From the NCBI RefSeq assembly GCF_019083965.1, contig NZ_JAHRCY010000003.1, positions 1 through 64,000 of the forward strand: a stretch of 64,000 bases of DNA, read 5' to 3'. A program made the position numbers and the translations under genes. The notes beneath the pieces are model-generated. The model made no database searches. It was not told where the DNA came from and saw only the letters and a list, made by a program, of their open reading frames with translations. This stretch comes from Catellatospora tritici. Lineage in GTDB: Bacteria; Actinomycetota; Actinomycetes; Mycobacteriales; Micromonosporaceae. This document shows, in pieces, positions 18,782 to 28,542 of the stretch (position 1 is the first letter of the stretch; each line of letters begins with the position of its first letter).

Positions 18782-18789
18782 TGCCGGGG

Positions 18790-19818
18790 TCAGGGTGCCA
18801 TCGGCACCGGCCCGGCCACCAATGTGATGCGCACGCTCGATGGCGTGCCGGGGTGACAGTCGTGGCAGATCACCTCCGGATCAAGCCGAAGTGTGCCCGT
18901 GCGGAAACCGGCCGGCACCGCGATGTCCAGCGGTTCGGGAGTACTGGTGCTGGTCGGCGTATCGGCGAGCAAGCGCTTCTCCGCGGAGGCCGGGCACGTT
19001 TTCCCACCGACAGTGACGGTGATGCTGCGTGACAGGTCCAACGTCACCGGGCCGTCGGTGTCGGCGAGCATCTGGTATAGAAACCCTTCGAAATGCAACC
19101 ATGCCTTCCCGGCGGGTGCCCAGCCATGCTCCTCGGTCCACGGCAGCAGCGCCAGCGAGCCCGACATGTCGATCCGGCCCGGATCCGGCGGCCGGATGTT
19201 CGTCCGCACCCCGAAGTCCTTCATGGCATAACGGGTGTAGAACAACGGGTTCGCATCCGGGCCCCGCTTGCCCGAGCGCAGATCGAGGGTCTGCGTACGC
19301 CCCTTGTCGGACATCTTCAGCAGAACCGGCGCACCCGTGGGAACGCAGACGATGAGGATGTGGTCGCGGCCGAAGCGGACGGACGACTCCCGAGCCTGTC
19401 CGTTGACCACCACCTGAATCGCCGGCGTCAGCGCACCGGCTTTGCCGACCGGACGCGGCAACGGCCGCGCTACGTGAGCGAGGAAGAGTTCGGCGCCGGA
19501 GGGCGCCGTGATCGCGCCCTCCAGACCCATCCGGTCCGCGTCGTCGGCGTCGATCCGCGGGACCGCGGCCGTCCAGTCGAAAGCCGTGGCGTACTCGGGG
19601 CCGATGATCGCTGCGTCGGCCGGGGTCAGCGGACGCTTCTGCAGCAGCAGCGGGCTGGTATCGCTGGGCGTACTCGGGGCCATGCGGACGTAGTCGGCCG
19701 CGACCGCCTCGGCCGCCGGCCCCGACGGCGACGGCTCCGGTTCCGGCTGCGGCGCCGTGCAGCCGGCCGCGCCGACGGCCAGCAGTGTCAGCGTGATGAG
19801 CGGGCGGAGGCGTGACGT
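18790..19818 (-). CDS. Putative lipoprotein of unknown function
   Basis: The encoded protein has a lipoprotein signal sequence (RLRPLITLTLLAVGAAGC) with lipobox GAAGC, then a Pro/Glu-rich stretch and about 310 residues of mostly beta sequence I do not recognise. Two C-terminal cysteine-containing segments (GGKTCPAS and EVICHDCHPG) look disulfide- or metal-capable. The start is a problem: no ATG, GTG or TTG lies at the expected place. A ribosome-like GAGGGA is followed 6 bases later by ACG at 19818, which would give a textbook lipoprotein of 342 residues. The nearest canonical in-frame starts are GTG 19896 and ATG near 19942, which would add an odd N-terminal extension. Possibly an ATG-to-ACG change. 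Confidence 0.6.
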   Translation of the reverse strand, partial: TSRLRPLITLTLLAVGAAGCTAPQPEPEPSPSGPAAEAVAADYVRMAPSTPSDTSPLLLQKRPLTPADAAIIGPEYATAFDWTAAVPRIDADDADRMGLEGAITAPSGAELFLAHVARPLPRPVGKAGALTPAIQVVVNGQARESSVRFGRDHILIVCVPTGAPVLLKMSDKGRTQTLDLRSGKRGPDANPLFYTRYAMKDFGVRTNIRPPDPGRIDMSGSLALLPWTEEHGWAPAGKAWLHFEGFLYQMLADTDGPVTLDLSRSITVTVGGKTCPASAEKRLLADTPTSTSTPEPLDIAVPAGFRTGTLRLDPEVICHDCHPGTPSSVRITLVAGPVPMAP

Positions 19819-20050
19819 CTCGTTTCCCTCTGTCGACTGTGGATGATCCGATGCTAGTCGGATCGCCGTATCGAACTGGCCGGCACCGCACCGCACAACA
19901 ACACCGCTTGAGGACCGGCCGCTCTCAGCACAGTACAAGCGCATGGAACTGCGGCCCCCCTCGTCCCGCACGTCGGCGGCGTAGGTGGCGAGGGCTCACC
20001 ACCCTCGCGGGCACTGTGCGGCAGTCACAAATACCTGTCCTCGGGCATGG

Positions 20051-23000
20051 TCATGTGTCCAGGGTGCGCAGCACTGCTTCCACGACCTGGGCGTATCCGG
20101 AGTCGCGGTGCAGGGCGGGGGTGAGGGCGTTCAAGTTCTTGAGGACGTCACCGAGCCGGGGCAGGGCAGCGCGGATCGCCGTGTAAAGGTCGATCTCTTC
20201 GCGGAAGCCGTCGAGGTTGGCGGCGGAGACCGTCTTCAGGGCGGTGTCGAGGGTCGCTATCTGCTCCTCCCAGAATCTGACGTACTCAATCCGGTCGAGT
20301 GGCTTGTAGATCCGGGCGCTGTCCAGCACGACGGGGAAGATCCGGTCGCGGAGGTCGCCATGTTGCTCCACTTCCAGCAGCTCGAACATGCAGTTCTCCG
20401 AGCGCAGATACTTGTCGCTGATGACCAGCACGACGGCCTGGCCCTGGCCGATCGCCCGCATGAAGGCGCGGATGTCACCTCTGAAGGCCAGGTCCTTGGT
20501 GTCCTGGATCATCCGTACGCCCTGTTCGGCAAACGCCTGGTTCAGTTCAGCGACGACAGTCTTGCTTTCGTCGTTCCACGCGTAGGAGACGAACACGTCG
20601 CGGGGGTTGGCCGCGGCCGGCGACCGGCGGAGATCCCGCATGGCCGACAGTGCCTCAAGTCGGCGATTGGCCAGGTCTCTGCGTAGCGGGGCGAACGCCG
20701 GGTTCGTCGCGCGGATGCCGTGCAGCGACAGAACCAGGTCGAACAACCGGAGGAAGTGGCGCGATTCCTCCCTGAAGTCGAGGGGATCCCGACCGCCGAG
20801 CCGAGCCAGCTGGTCGCTGTCGGGGTTGCCCTCCACGAGCATGGGGATGATCGGTTCCGTGCTGCCACGGCGCAGTCGCGCGGCGAGGACCGGCAGGTCG
20901 CGCGCGATCGGGCCAGACGGCTGGGACCAGGCTGACCAGTACGACGGGGTCAGGACCATCAGGACGACATCGCCCGCACTCAGGCCGTCCGGGTGCTCGA
21001 CCAGCTCGACGCCCGCGTCGCGGATACTCTGCACGAGGTCCTCGGCCCACCTTTCCTGGTCGCCGGCGCGGCTCAGGTAGCACCGGGGCGTGGCGGCGGT
21101 CCGCGAGTAAGCCTTGACCCGTGCGAGGTTCGCTTCGTATTCGCTGCGTAGACGGGCGTAGCCCTCCTGGCGGATGACTGGAACAAGCATGCCGGCGTCC
21201 GGCGTGCCGACCGGATTGGCGTCGGGCAGCACCACCTTTTCCCCGCACTCGCTGCAGTAGAGGAATCCTCGCCGCTCCCGTCGGCGCTGCACCACCACGG
21301 ATCGTTCCTGCCGGTGCCCGCCGCGGCAGAGCACCGGCGTGAACCGGGTGGCTTTGACGTCGCGCTGCGTCAGAAACTTCTCGAACAGCCCCTGAAACAG
21401 TGCCCGCCCGAAAGGCGGGGTGGCCGAGCTGTACGACAGGACGAACTCAAGCTCGCCCTCGCGCTCCTGGATGACGCGCAGACCGCAGATCTGCCCCTTC
21501 TCGATCTCATAGTGCGTCTGGTCCTGCCATTGCGTGACCCGCGTGAAGACCGGCGCGTAGCCCAGCAGCACCGCCAAGGCCGCATACGAGTTCTCCACCC
21601 GCCCGCGGGCGATGTAGGAGACGTCGTCGATGGTTTCCGCGTCGTCCTGCAGCGGCCGCCGCTGCCGGATCAGACTCGGGAAGATCAGCAGCGTCTCGGC
21701 TCCGAGGGTGACCCGGAAGCAGACCGTGTGCCGTAGGAACCGCTCGACGGTCGCGTCGATCAGTACCTCACGCTCAGTCGGCTCCAGAGCGGCCAGTTCG
21801 GTGAAGGGGTAGTCGCCGCGCAGGAGCACGGATTCGCTGAGTGCCCCGAGCTCGCGCGGGTGCCGGTCGGCCTGCAGGATGATTGACGAGGCGAGATCCG
21901 GCAGCAGGCTTGGCACCAGGAGTACGAGCTCCAGGCCCGCCGAGCTGCGCATGACGGCGACGTATCCATGGGTCTCCAGGTGTCCCACCGCGGTGCGCAT
22001 CTCCTGGAGGGTGAACCGCCATTCCGGATCAAAGGCGCACAGCTCCCGGAACAGCTGATCCATGTCGACCAGCACCCGGCCGGTAGCCGATTCCTCCTTC
22101 AGCGCCAGGACGTAGTCCTTGATCCGCTTGAAGGTGACCGTGGTGACCGTGGCCGCGGTGTTCTCCCACGGGATCAGCTGGCGCAGGACGGCGGTCAGCT
22201 CGTCGACGCCCTCGCCGGTCTTGGCACTGGTGCCGATGTAGCCGCCGGAGATGCCATGGTTTCTGCAGAGCTCGGCCAGGTCCGCCCGGGAGAGCACCGA
22301 CGAGCCGCGGTCCAGCCGCGCGCCGATCAGCACGGTCGGCGGCAGCGTACCCTTGCCTGCCAGCTGCTCCAGCCAGAAGTCGACACCTTTCAGCGTGTCA
22401 TGCCGGTTGGTCGGGTCGAACATCACGAGGGCGAGGTCGACCCGTTCGAGGAAGATGACGTGCACCGGCCGGTAGACGTGCTGACCCGCGAGGTCCCAGA
22501 TGACGGCCTCGCACTCGGTGCCGTCCGGACGTACCACCCCGAGGCTGTCAACCGCCCAGAACTGCTGTCCATGAGTGGAGGCGTGCTCGCGGAACTCGCC
22601 GTGCGACAGCCGCCAGCCCAACCCGGTCTTGCCCACCCCCGAGTCACCGACGAGCACCAGTCTCGCCGTGGTGTAGCGCACGGTGTCCAGGGCGGTGCCG
22701 CCTTGGGCGATCGCCGCGACATCGGTGCGGAAGATGAGGAGCTCGTCGGCCCGCGCCATCGCGAAGTGGCCGCCGTCAGCGGTGAAGGAGATCGGGCTCC
22801 ACACCATGTCCCGGCGGGGCGACAGCCTGAGCAGCGCGACTTCGCGGACCTCGTCGGGACGCCAGAACCGGACGGTGCCGTCCCACGAGGTCGATGCGAG
22901 GACGGATCCGTCCGGCGAGAACGCCAAACCACGGGTGACGTCGGTGTGCACTTCGACGATGGTGATCAGCCGCCCCGAAAGCGGCTCCCACAGGCGTACG

Positions 23001-23773
23001 GACTTGTCCATCGACACCGACGCGAGCATGGTCGATCGCGGAGACCAGGCCAGCCCGGTGATGTCGCCGGTGTGTCCAGCCAACCGCGCGACGAAATTTC
23101 CGGAGCCGGTGTCCCAGATGCGGATCGTCGTCTCGTGGCCGTCGATACCTCGCCATGGGCCGTCACTGGATCCACCCGCCGCGAGATGTCGGCCGTCCGG
23201 CGACCAGGCGAACTCATACACGGCGCCACTGTGATCGCTAAGGGTGCGTAGGACCGTTCCGTCGTGCGCCATCAAGATCAATATCACGCCTGCCGCGGTT
23301 CCGGCGGCGATCCTGTCGCCGAGCGGGGAGACGGCTATGCCGAGGAACACCTGATCGCGCCTGCTCCAGACCTCATCGCCGGTCTCCAGGTCCAGGACGC
23401 CCAGCTGGCCAGATGCCTCAAAGACGATCCGTTGGCCGTTCGCCAACCACGCGAAAGCGGTGTCGACATGGCCACGCGGCCTGGCGTCTTGGAGCGATCT
23501 GCCCGGATCCGACTGTCGGGCGACACGCATGGAGCGAGACTCGGATGTACCCACGATGGTGTGTGTCAGCTGTCCGCTGTCGACGCTCCAGACGAACACC
23601 TTGTTGAAAGCCGAAACGGCGACACGAGTCCCGTCCGGCGAGAACTCGAGGCTCCTGATGGGTACGGCATCGATGGTGAGGCGGTGCACGAGGTCCAGTC
23701 CGGCGGGCGGAGGCTGATCGAGGCCACCGCACCTCCAGTCGGCGGCAGGGTGTGCTCCAGCTGATTCGCCCAT
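20051..23773 (-). CDS. WD40-Roc-COR-TIR-TIR STAND/Roco protein
   Basis: A 1240-residue multidomain protein. Residues about 25-350 are WD40 blades (repeated SPDG, WD and LW motifs). At about 370-525 is a Roc GTPase with P-loop GDSGVGKT, G3 WDLAGQ, a G4 read as ARLD in place of NKxD, and G5 TSAKTGEG. Residues about 545-720 resemble a COR/winged-helix region. A Cys-rich patch (CRGGH and CSECGEK) lies near 815-840. Two TIR-like domains follow: about 895-1010, degenerate, and about 1057-1200, intact, with FVSYAWND and a candidate NADase Glu in CMFELLEVEQ. From family knowledge, Roco and TIR-STAND proteins sense infection and deplete NAD. A TAGCCT box lies 8 bases upstream of the ATG. Confidence 0.85.
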   Translation of the reverse strand: MGESAGAHPAADWRCGGLDQPPPAGLDLVHRLTIDAVPIRSLEFSPDGTRVAVSAFNKVFVWSVDSGQLTHTIVGTSESRSMRVARQSDPGRSLQDARPRGHVDTAFAWLANGQRIVFEASGQLGVLDLETGDEVWSRRDQVFLGIAVSPLGDRIAAGTAAGVILILMAHDGTVLRTLSDHSGAVYEFAWSPDGRHLAAGGSSDGPWRGIDGHETTIRIWDTGSGNFVARLAGHTGDITGLAWSPRSTMLASVSMDKSVRLWEPLSGRLITIVEVHTDVTRGLAFSPDGSVLASTSWDGTVRFWRPDEVREVALLRLSPRRDMVWSPISFTADGGHFAMARADELLIFRTDVAAIAQGGTALDTVRYTTARLVLVGDSGVGKTGLGWRLSHGEFREHASTHGQQFWAVDSLGVVRPDGTECEAVIWDLAGQHVYRPVHVIFLERVDLALVMFDPTNRHDTLKGVDFWLEQLAGKGTLPPTVLIGARLDRGSSVLSRADLAELCRNHGISGGYIGTSAKTGEGVDELTAVLRQLIPWENTAATVTTVTFKRIKDYVLALKEESATGRVLVDMDQLFRELCAFDPEWRFTLQEMRTAVGHLETHGYVAVMRSSAGLELVLLVPSLLPDLASSIILQADRHPRELGALSESVLLRGDYPFTELAALEPTEREVLIDATVERFLRHTVCFRVTLGAETLLIFPSLIRQRRPLQDDAETIDDVSYIARGRVENSYAALAVLLGYAPVFTRVTQWQDQTHYEIEKGQICGLRVIQEREGELEFVLSYSSATPPFGRALFQGLFEKFLTQRDVKATRFTPVLCRGGHRQERSVVVQRRRERRGFLYCSECGEKVVLPDANPVGTPDAGMLVPVIRQEGYARLRSEYEANLARVKAYSRTAATPRCYLSRAGDQERWAEDLVQSIRDAGVELVEHPDGLSAGDVVLMVLTPSYWSAWSQPSGPIARDLPVLAARLRRGSTEPIIPMLVEGNPDSDQLARLGGRDPLDFREESRHFLRLFDLVLSLHGIRATNPAFAPLRRDLANRRLEALSAMRDLRRSPAAANPRDVFVSYAWNDESKTVVAELNQAFAEQGVRMIQDTKDLAFRGDIRAFMRAIGQGQAVVLVISDKYLRSENCMFELLEVEQHGDLRDRIFPVVLDSARIYKPLDRIEYVRFWEEQIATLDTALKTVSAANLDGFREEIDLYTAIRAALPRLGDVLKNLNALTPALHRDSGYAQVVEAVLRTLDT

Positions 23774-24009
23774 AGCCGCTAAGGCTACGTGGCGTCATGC
23801 GGCCATCGGAATATGGAAGTCGCCGGGTGTGTCTGCGATGCAACACACCCCTGTCCGACCAGACGGCGCCGAGACTATTCCGAGGAGTTCGCGTGCTGAG
23901 GCAGCGGAACATCAAACACGTCGCCGTCTGATCCTAAGCAGACCCTTGCCTCCGATCGATCGCTGGGGTATGTGTGACACCGAAGGCGTATCGGGCAACC
24001 GGAGGAAAG

Positions 24010-26811
24010 ATGCGCGAATGGCTGTCGAGCCGATTCGGTCTGACCCTCGAAGAGTTCATCGGCATCGTCGCCATCCTCGCGGCTCCAGTGGGCGCACTTC
24101 TGGTGTCGTTCATCAGAGCGATCTGGAAACTCGTACGTGATCGCCGACCCGGACTTGTCGACGAGCGGCGTTATTCGAGCTGGTTCGCCGTCGAATACAG
24201 CAAGATCGACAATATATATCTTGACGACACTGAGGGACTGAGCCTGACGCGAACCTACGTGTCGCTGTTCTTCCGACCGCCGGGAGCTGAGAGCGAGACC
24301 CGGATCTCCGCGCTGGAAGCCATGAGCGAGCGACTGACGAGCGCGCACGCGGCTGGTCGAATCCTGGTCGAGGGGGCCCCAGGCTCCGGCAAGTCCACCT
24401 TGCTGAAGAAATATGGCGTGCAGCTCGCGCAGCAGGGCAAGCAGACGCAGGTCCCGATCTTCGTATCCCTTCGCAAACTCTCCACCTTCATCGTGGGCGG
24501 ACGTGGTGTGCTGGACTACATCGTCGGTGAAGTGCTGGTACGCGAATGCGGATTCATGCCCGACCGAGCCGCTGAACTGGTCCGCGACTGGTTGGTCCAG
24601 GGCCGGTGCCTCGTTCTGTTCGATGGCCTGGACGAGGTGAGATCGGACCGATACGCATCCGTTCGTGACGCGGTCCGAGCTTTCGTGGCGGACCGCAATC
24701 CGTCGAACCCGACCTTCTCGGCGCATGTCATCGTCACCTGCCGCAGTCAGAATCTGCTGGCGATTCGCGACGAGTGGGAGGGTTCCATCGTATCGACGGT
24801 GTTTCGCCTGGCCCCGTTGCGAAGCGTGGAGATCTACGAGTACCTGGACAGGCTCAGGTCGAAGTTCAAGGCGGCCACCGGCCCAGAGGCTTTCATAGCG
24901 GCGGTTCGCCTGTCAGGGACACTGGAACTACATCGTGTGCCCCTGATCCTCGCGATGTCCGTCGGACGCTTCGCGCACAAGGAGTTCTTCGACATCCCTC
25001 ACTCGATCGCTCAGCTCTACAAGCTCATAGTCGAGGAGATGGTGGATCGGCACCGGCACCGGTCGGACACGCAGGGTGCGGCGAACGTGTTCCGACCCGA
25101 GGACAAGTGCCGGTTGTTGCGGGAATTCGCACTGAGCGCCGCCACCACGGAGATAGCATTCGATGAGTTCACGCGGCGGGACCTCCTTGCCGCCGCCCGT
25201 CCACTCGCAGGCGCGCGGAAGTTCCGCAAGGTGCCACTATCGGATGTGGACGCATTCGTCGAGGAGATCCTGGAACATGCCGGCATCATCGTGCCGGTCT
25301 CGAAGGACGACGATCGGTATGTGTTCGCGCATCGCTCGATCCAGGAGTACCTGGTGGCCGAAGAGTTGAGTCGTGAGCCGCAGGTCGGCATGCGCGTGAT
25401 TCTGGGCAAGGCGCAGGACCAGACCTGGTGGCAGGTGATTCTGTTCTTCATGGCGATGATGGACCAATCGCAGGCCAGCCAGACCTTGGCCGCACTGTCC
25501 CGCATCGACCTGCGGCTGGCCGGTCACTGCCTCGGGGTGTGTGAGGCGCTGGAGGACGACGCGTTGCCCGTCATCCAGGCCCTCGCGGACCGCCTGCTGC
25601 GGGGCGAGGGCGACCTGGCAGTCGACCTGGCGGCATTGGTCGCCGGGGCGAGCTCACCGATGAGCGCGATCCAGGGCGCGACCGTGCACCATGTCCGGGA
25701 GACGCTGTCTGAGTTGATCGACCGCAACCCCACGGTGTCCCTACTGGGCGGCGATGCGAATGCGCTGCTCACCGTCCTGGCTACCGTCGTGGCCGCGAAC
25801 GCCCATGAGACCGCGCCTTTGGTTTCAAAGATCGCCATGGCCATCCCCGACGACCCTCGGCTGGTCGAGCCTCTGTGGCGCTGCCTGGCGATACCCGGCA
25901 TCGAAACAGAGCCTGCCGCACGGGACATAGTTGACAGGCTGCTCCGGCTGGCCGTCGATCAAGAGTGCTGTGTGGAACTGCTCCATCAGGATCCGTTCAA
26001 ACCAGCTTTCGTGCAGGAGCAAGACCGGAGCGCGGCCTATCCGTTCAAGCAGGGACTTCCGATCAACAGCACCCTGGTAACGCTTTTGGCGGCTGCTGAC
26101 GTGCTGTCTGTGGCGCCCCCGCCGCGAAACCGATTCCTCTCGGCGAGAATGAGCAGCCGGTCGATGTTCGCCCGGATCGAAGCGGACAGGTCGAGAACGA
26201 TCGAATTCACTCCGTACCGGTCGGTCAAGATGATCGCGGGTACGGCGCTCACCATCGCCGGCGTGGTGACCTGCGCCTATCTGATATTCGGCATCCCGAG
26301 CCTCCTCGGGGGTGCCGCCCCCGATGAGCCGCTCTCGCCTGCGCTGCTCTTCGTCCCGCTGGTCCTGAATCTGCTGATCCTCGTCTACGCCCCGGCGGAT
26401 TGGTCCAGCGAGCGTCGGCCCATGGGCGCGCACCCGTTGTCCTGGATCGTCGAACGCACGCGATCCGCGGACGGCGAGGCCACCATGGTGAGCGGATTTC
26501 TGTTCTTCTTCCTCGTCGGCGTTCCGGCGGTGATCTACCCGCTGGCCATGTACCCGCTACTTGACGTGTCGGTCGCGTTGTATGTGGCCGCGGCCGTCGC
26601 GGTGACCTTCTTCTTCCACTGCATGGCGCTTTATGCGTGGTGCGAGGAGGGCCGCAGCTACTACGTCAGACGGCCCAACCCTTACGTCGACGTGTATGAC
26701 GACCCGGCAAGCTCGTTGTGGCTGAGCCCGCGCTTGCCGGACCGCATGGCGTTCATAGCTCGCAGCGAGCCGTCGCGTTGGGGCGAGCCGTCACGCAAGA
26801 TCTACTGGTAG
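24010..26811 (+). CDS. Membrane-anchored NACHT NTPase
   Basis: A 933-residue STAND ATPase. An N-terminal membrane helix (about 13-37) precedes the NACHT domain: Walker A GAPGSGKST (about 122-130), Walker B CLVLFDGLDEV, sensor VTCRSQN, and a later YVFAHRSIQEYL winged-helix segment typical of bacterial NACHT proteins. The C-terminal quarter has four or more hydrophobic segments (about 745-880). I start at ATG 24010 after GGAGGA; a GTG at 23974 is in frame but lacks a ribosome site. Known bacterial NACHT modules (bNACHT, Avs-like) act in phage defence; having membrane segments at both ends suggests a membrane-disrupting or membrane-sensing output. No TIR or nuclease effector is fused to it. Confidence 0.85.
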   Translation: MREWLSSRFGLTLEEFIGIVAILAAPVGALLVSFIRAIWKLVRDRRPGLVDERRYSSWFAVEYSKIDNIYLDDTEGLSLTRTYVSLFFRPPGAESETRISALEAMSERLTSAHAAGRILVEGAPGSGKSTLLKKYGVQLAQQGKQTQVPIFVSLRKLSTFIVGGRGVLDYIVGEVLVRECGFMPDRAAELVRDWLVQGRCLVLFDGLDEVRSDRYASVRDAVRAFVADRNPSNPTFSAHVIVTCRSQNLLAIRDEWEGSIVSTVFRLAPLRSVEIYEYLDRLRSKFKAATGPEAFIAAVRLSGTLELHRVPLILAMSVGRFAHKEFFDIPHSIAQLYKLIVEEMVDRHRHRSDTQGAANVFRPEDKCRLLREFALSAATTEIAFDEFTRRDLLAAARPLAGARKFRKVPLSDVDAFVEEILEHAGIIVPVSKDDDRYVFAHRSIQEYLVAEELSREPQVGMRVILGKAQDQTWWQVILFFMAMMDQSQASQTLAALSRIDLRLAGHCLGVCEALEDDALPVIQALADRLLRGEGDLAVDLAALVAGASSPMSAIQGATVHHVRETLSELIDRNPTVSLLGGDANALLTVLATVVAANAHETAPLVSKIAMAIPDDPRLVEPLWRCLAIPGIETEPAARDIVDRLLRLAVDQECCVELLHQDPFKPAFVQEQDRSAAYPFKQGLPINSTLVTLLAAADVLSVAPPPRNRFLSARMSSRSMFARIEADRSRTIEFTPYRSVKMIAGTALTIAGVVTCAYLIFGIPSLLGGAAPDEPLSPALLFVPLVLNLLILVYAPADWSSERRPMGAHPLSWIVERTRSADGEATMVSGFLFFFLVGVPAVIYPLAMYPLLDVSVALYVAAAVAVTFFFHCMALYAWCEEGRSYYVRRPNPYVDVYDDPASSLWLSPRLPDRMAFIARSEPSRWGEPSRKIYW

Positions 26812-27186
26812 ACCGCCACGGGCGGACCTGTTGCGTGGCGCTGCCTTGGTCGCCTGCCGCCTGCGGGGCCCTTTGTCGGGCGGCGACCTGAGGTGTTTCG
26901 TCACCGCCCAGCGATGCCGTTCATGGAAATCCTTCCAGGTGCCCAGGCTCAGACCGGCACCCACGCCTCGGTGCGCTGGGGGTGCGTTTCGCAAACCCGG
27001 CCACTCTGTCCGAGCAGGTGGCCAGACCATCCGGACGTCCGCGGATCGCGGCGGTTTTCAAGACCAATAGGCTTCATGCCTGTGGCCTGCTACAACGCAG
27101 CAGTATCCCGCGCTGTGCCCGCCCATTCCCCGGATCTTTGGAATTCCTGCCCTTCCGGCCCGTACTCCGAGATCGACATCGGCCGG
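26812..27186. other. Intergenic stretch, no gene supported
   Basis: About 375 bases between the NACHT gene and the TIR-WD40 promoter. A minus-strand frame near 26850-27000 has coding-like composition (segment TWKDFHERHRWAVTKH) but no start, no full domain and no recognisable family; it may be the relic of a lost gene. Confidence 0.4.
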
Positions 27187-27198
27187 TAGTTTGCTGGG
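27187..27198 (+). promoter_or_regulatory. Leaderless-type -10 box of the TIR-WD40 gene
   Basis: TAGTTT (27187-27192) matches TAnnnT and ends 6 bases before the GTG start, so transcription should begin at or next to the start codon. The block GGCCGGTAGTTTGCT is shared with the TIR-TPR gene at 30537. No Shine-Dalgarno is needed or seen. Confidence 0.65.
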
Positions 27199-28542
27199 GT
27201 GTCCGGTCATGTGTTCATCAGCTACAGCCACGCCTCCGACGCGGGGTATGTGGAGCGGTTGGCGGCTCATCTGGAGGCGGCTGGTGTGGCCGTATGGTTC
27301 GACCGGGACATCGTGAGCGGTGAACGGTGGGCCGACATGATCGAGGAGCGGATCGACTCTTGTGCCGCATTCGTCCTGGTGATGACCCCGGCGGCGAAGG
27401 CGTCGCTCTGGGTGACCCGGGAGATCAACCGGGCGGAGGAGCTGGGCAAGCCGATTCTGCCGCTGCTGCTGGACGGGAAGGTGTTCTTCCGCCTCAACGA
27501 CGTGCAGTACGAGGACGTCACCGGTAACCGAATGCCCTCAACCGGGTACGTCGACCGGCTGCCCAAGTCCGTGACTCTAGCCTCGCCAGCACCACGCCCG
27601 GTGAAACTCCGAGGCGTCCCTGTCGCCACCCTCACCGGCCATACCAACTTCGTTTTGTCGGTGGGGTTCAGCCCGGACGGCCAGACCCTGGCAACCGGCA
27701 GCTTCGACAGGACGGTGCGGTTGTGGAACGTCACCGATCGGCTACGCCCGGTCTCCACCGCCACCCTCACCGACCACACCGGCTCGGTGTGGTCGATGGT
27801 GTTCAGCCCGGACGGGCGGACCCTGGCCACCGGCAGCGCCGACGACACGGTGCGGTTGTGGGACCTCACCGATCGGCTACGCCCGGTCGCCACCGCCACC
27901 CTCACCGCCCACACCGGCACGGTGTTGTCGGTGGTGTTCAGCCCGGACGGGCGGATCCTGGCCACCGGCAGCACCGACAAGACGGTGCGGTTGTGGAACG
28001 TCACCGATCGGCTACGCCCGGTCGCCACCGCCACCCTCACCGATCACACCGACGCGGTGCGGTCGGTGGTGTTCAGCCCGGACGGGCAGACCCTGGCCAC
28101 CGGCAGCGCCGACGACACGGTGCGGTTGTGGGACCTCACCGATCGGCAGCGCCCGGTCGCCACCGCCACCCTCACCGGCCACGCCGGCGAGGTGTTGTCG
28201 GTGCGGTTCAGCCCGGACGGGCGGATCCTGGCCACCGGCAGCTCCGACAAGACGGTGCGGTTGTGGGACCTCACCGACCGGCAGCGCCCGGTCGCCACCG
28301 CCACCCTCACCGGCCACGCCGGCGAGGTGTTGTCGGTGCGGTTCAGCCCGGACGGGCGGATCCTGGCCACCGGCAGCTCCGACAAGACGGTGCGGTTGTG
28401 GAACGTCACCGACCCACTGCGCCCGGTCGCCACCGCCACCCTCACCGGCCACACCGACGATGTGAACTCGATGAGCTTCAGTCCGGACGGGCAGACCCTC
28501 GTCACCACCAGCGACGACAAGACGGTGCGGTTGTGGAACTGA
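27199..28542 (+). CDS. TIR-WD40 protein
   Basis: A 447-residue protein. The N-terminal TIR domain (about 1-130) has VFISYSHASD, GVAVWFDRDIVSG and, in the third helix, TREINRAEELGKPILPLLL, whose Glu is the likely NADase residue. A short linker leads to seven 45-residue WD40 repeats (about 145-447), each with FSPDG, LATGS and TVRLW, enough for one closed seven-bladed propeller. The start is GTG with a leaderless promoter. Families of this kind combine a sensor propeller with an NAD-cleaving or cADPR-producing effector; the small size, with no NTPase between, is unusual. It is flanked by other TIR/STAND genes. Confidence 0.9.
   Translation: MSGHVFISYSHASDAGYVERLAAHLEAAGVAVWFDRDIVSGERWADMIEERIDSCAAFVLVMTPAAKASLWVTREINRAEELGKPILPLLLDGKVFFRLNDVQYEDVTGNRMPSTGYVDRLPKSVTLASPAPRPVKLRGVPVATLTGHTNFVLSVGFSPDGQTLATGSFDRTVRLWNVTDRLRPVSTATLTDHTGSVWSMVFSPDGRTLATGSADDTVRLWDLTDRLRPVATATLTAHTGTVLSVVFSPDGRILATGSTDKTVRLWNVTDRLRPVATATLTDHTDAVRSVVFSPDGQTLATGSADDTVRLWDLTDRQRPVATATLTGHAGEVLSVRFSPDGRILATGSSDKTVRLWDLTDRQRPVATATLTGHAGEVLSVRFSPDGRILATGSSDKTVRLWNVTDPLRPVATATLTGHTDDVNSMSFSPDGQTLVTTSDDKTVRLWN
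27631..28539 (+). repeat. Seven near-identical 135-bp WD40 units
   Basis: Units start at 27631, 27766, 27901, 28036, 28171, 28306 and 28441, with a constant 135-bp period; the last lacks its linker. Blades 5 and 6 are almost base-for-base identical across the whole unit, and blades 2 and 4 are nearly so. Such uniform DNA points to recent amplification or gene conversion and to easy expansion or contraction by recombination. Confidence 0.9.

Noticed and set aside
27631-28539. CRISPR array suggested by the regular repeats
   Set aside because: The 135-bp period is coding, in frame, without distinct spacers, and translates to WD40 blades.
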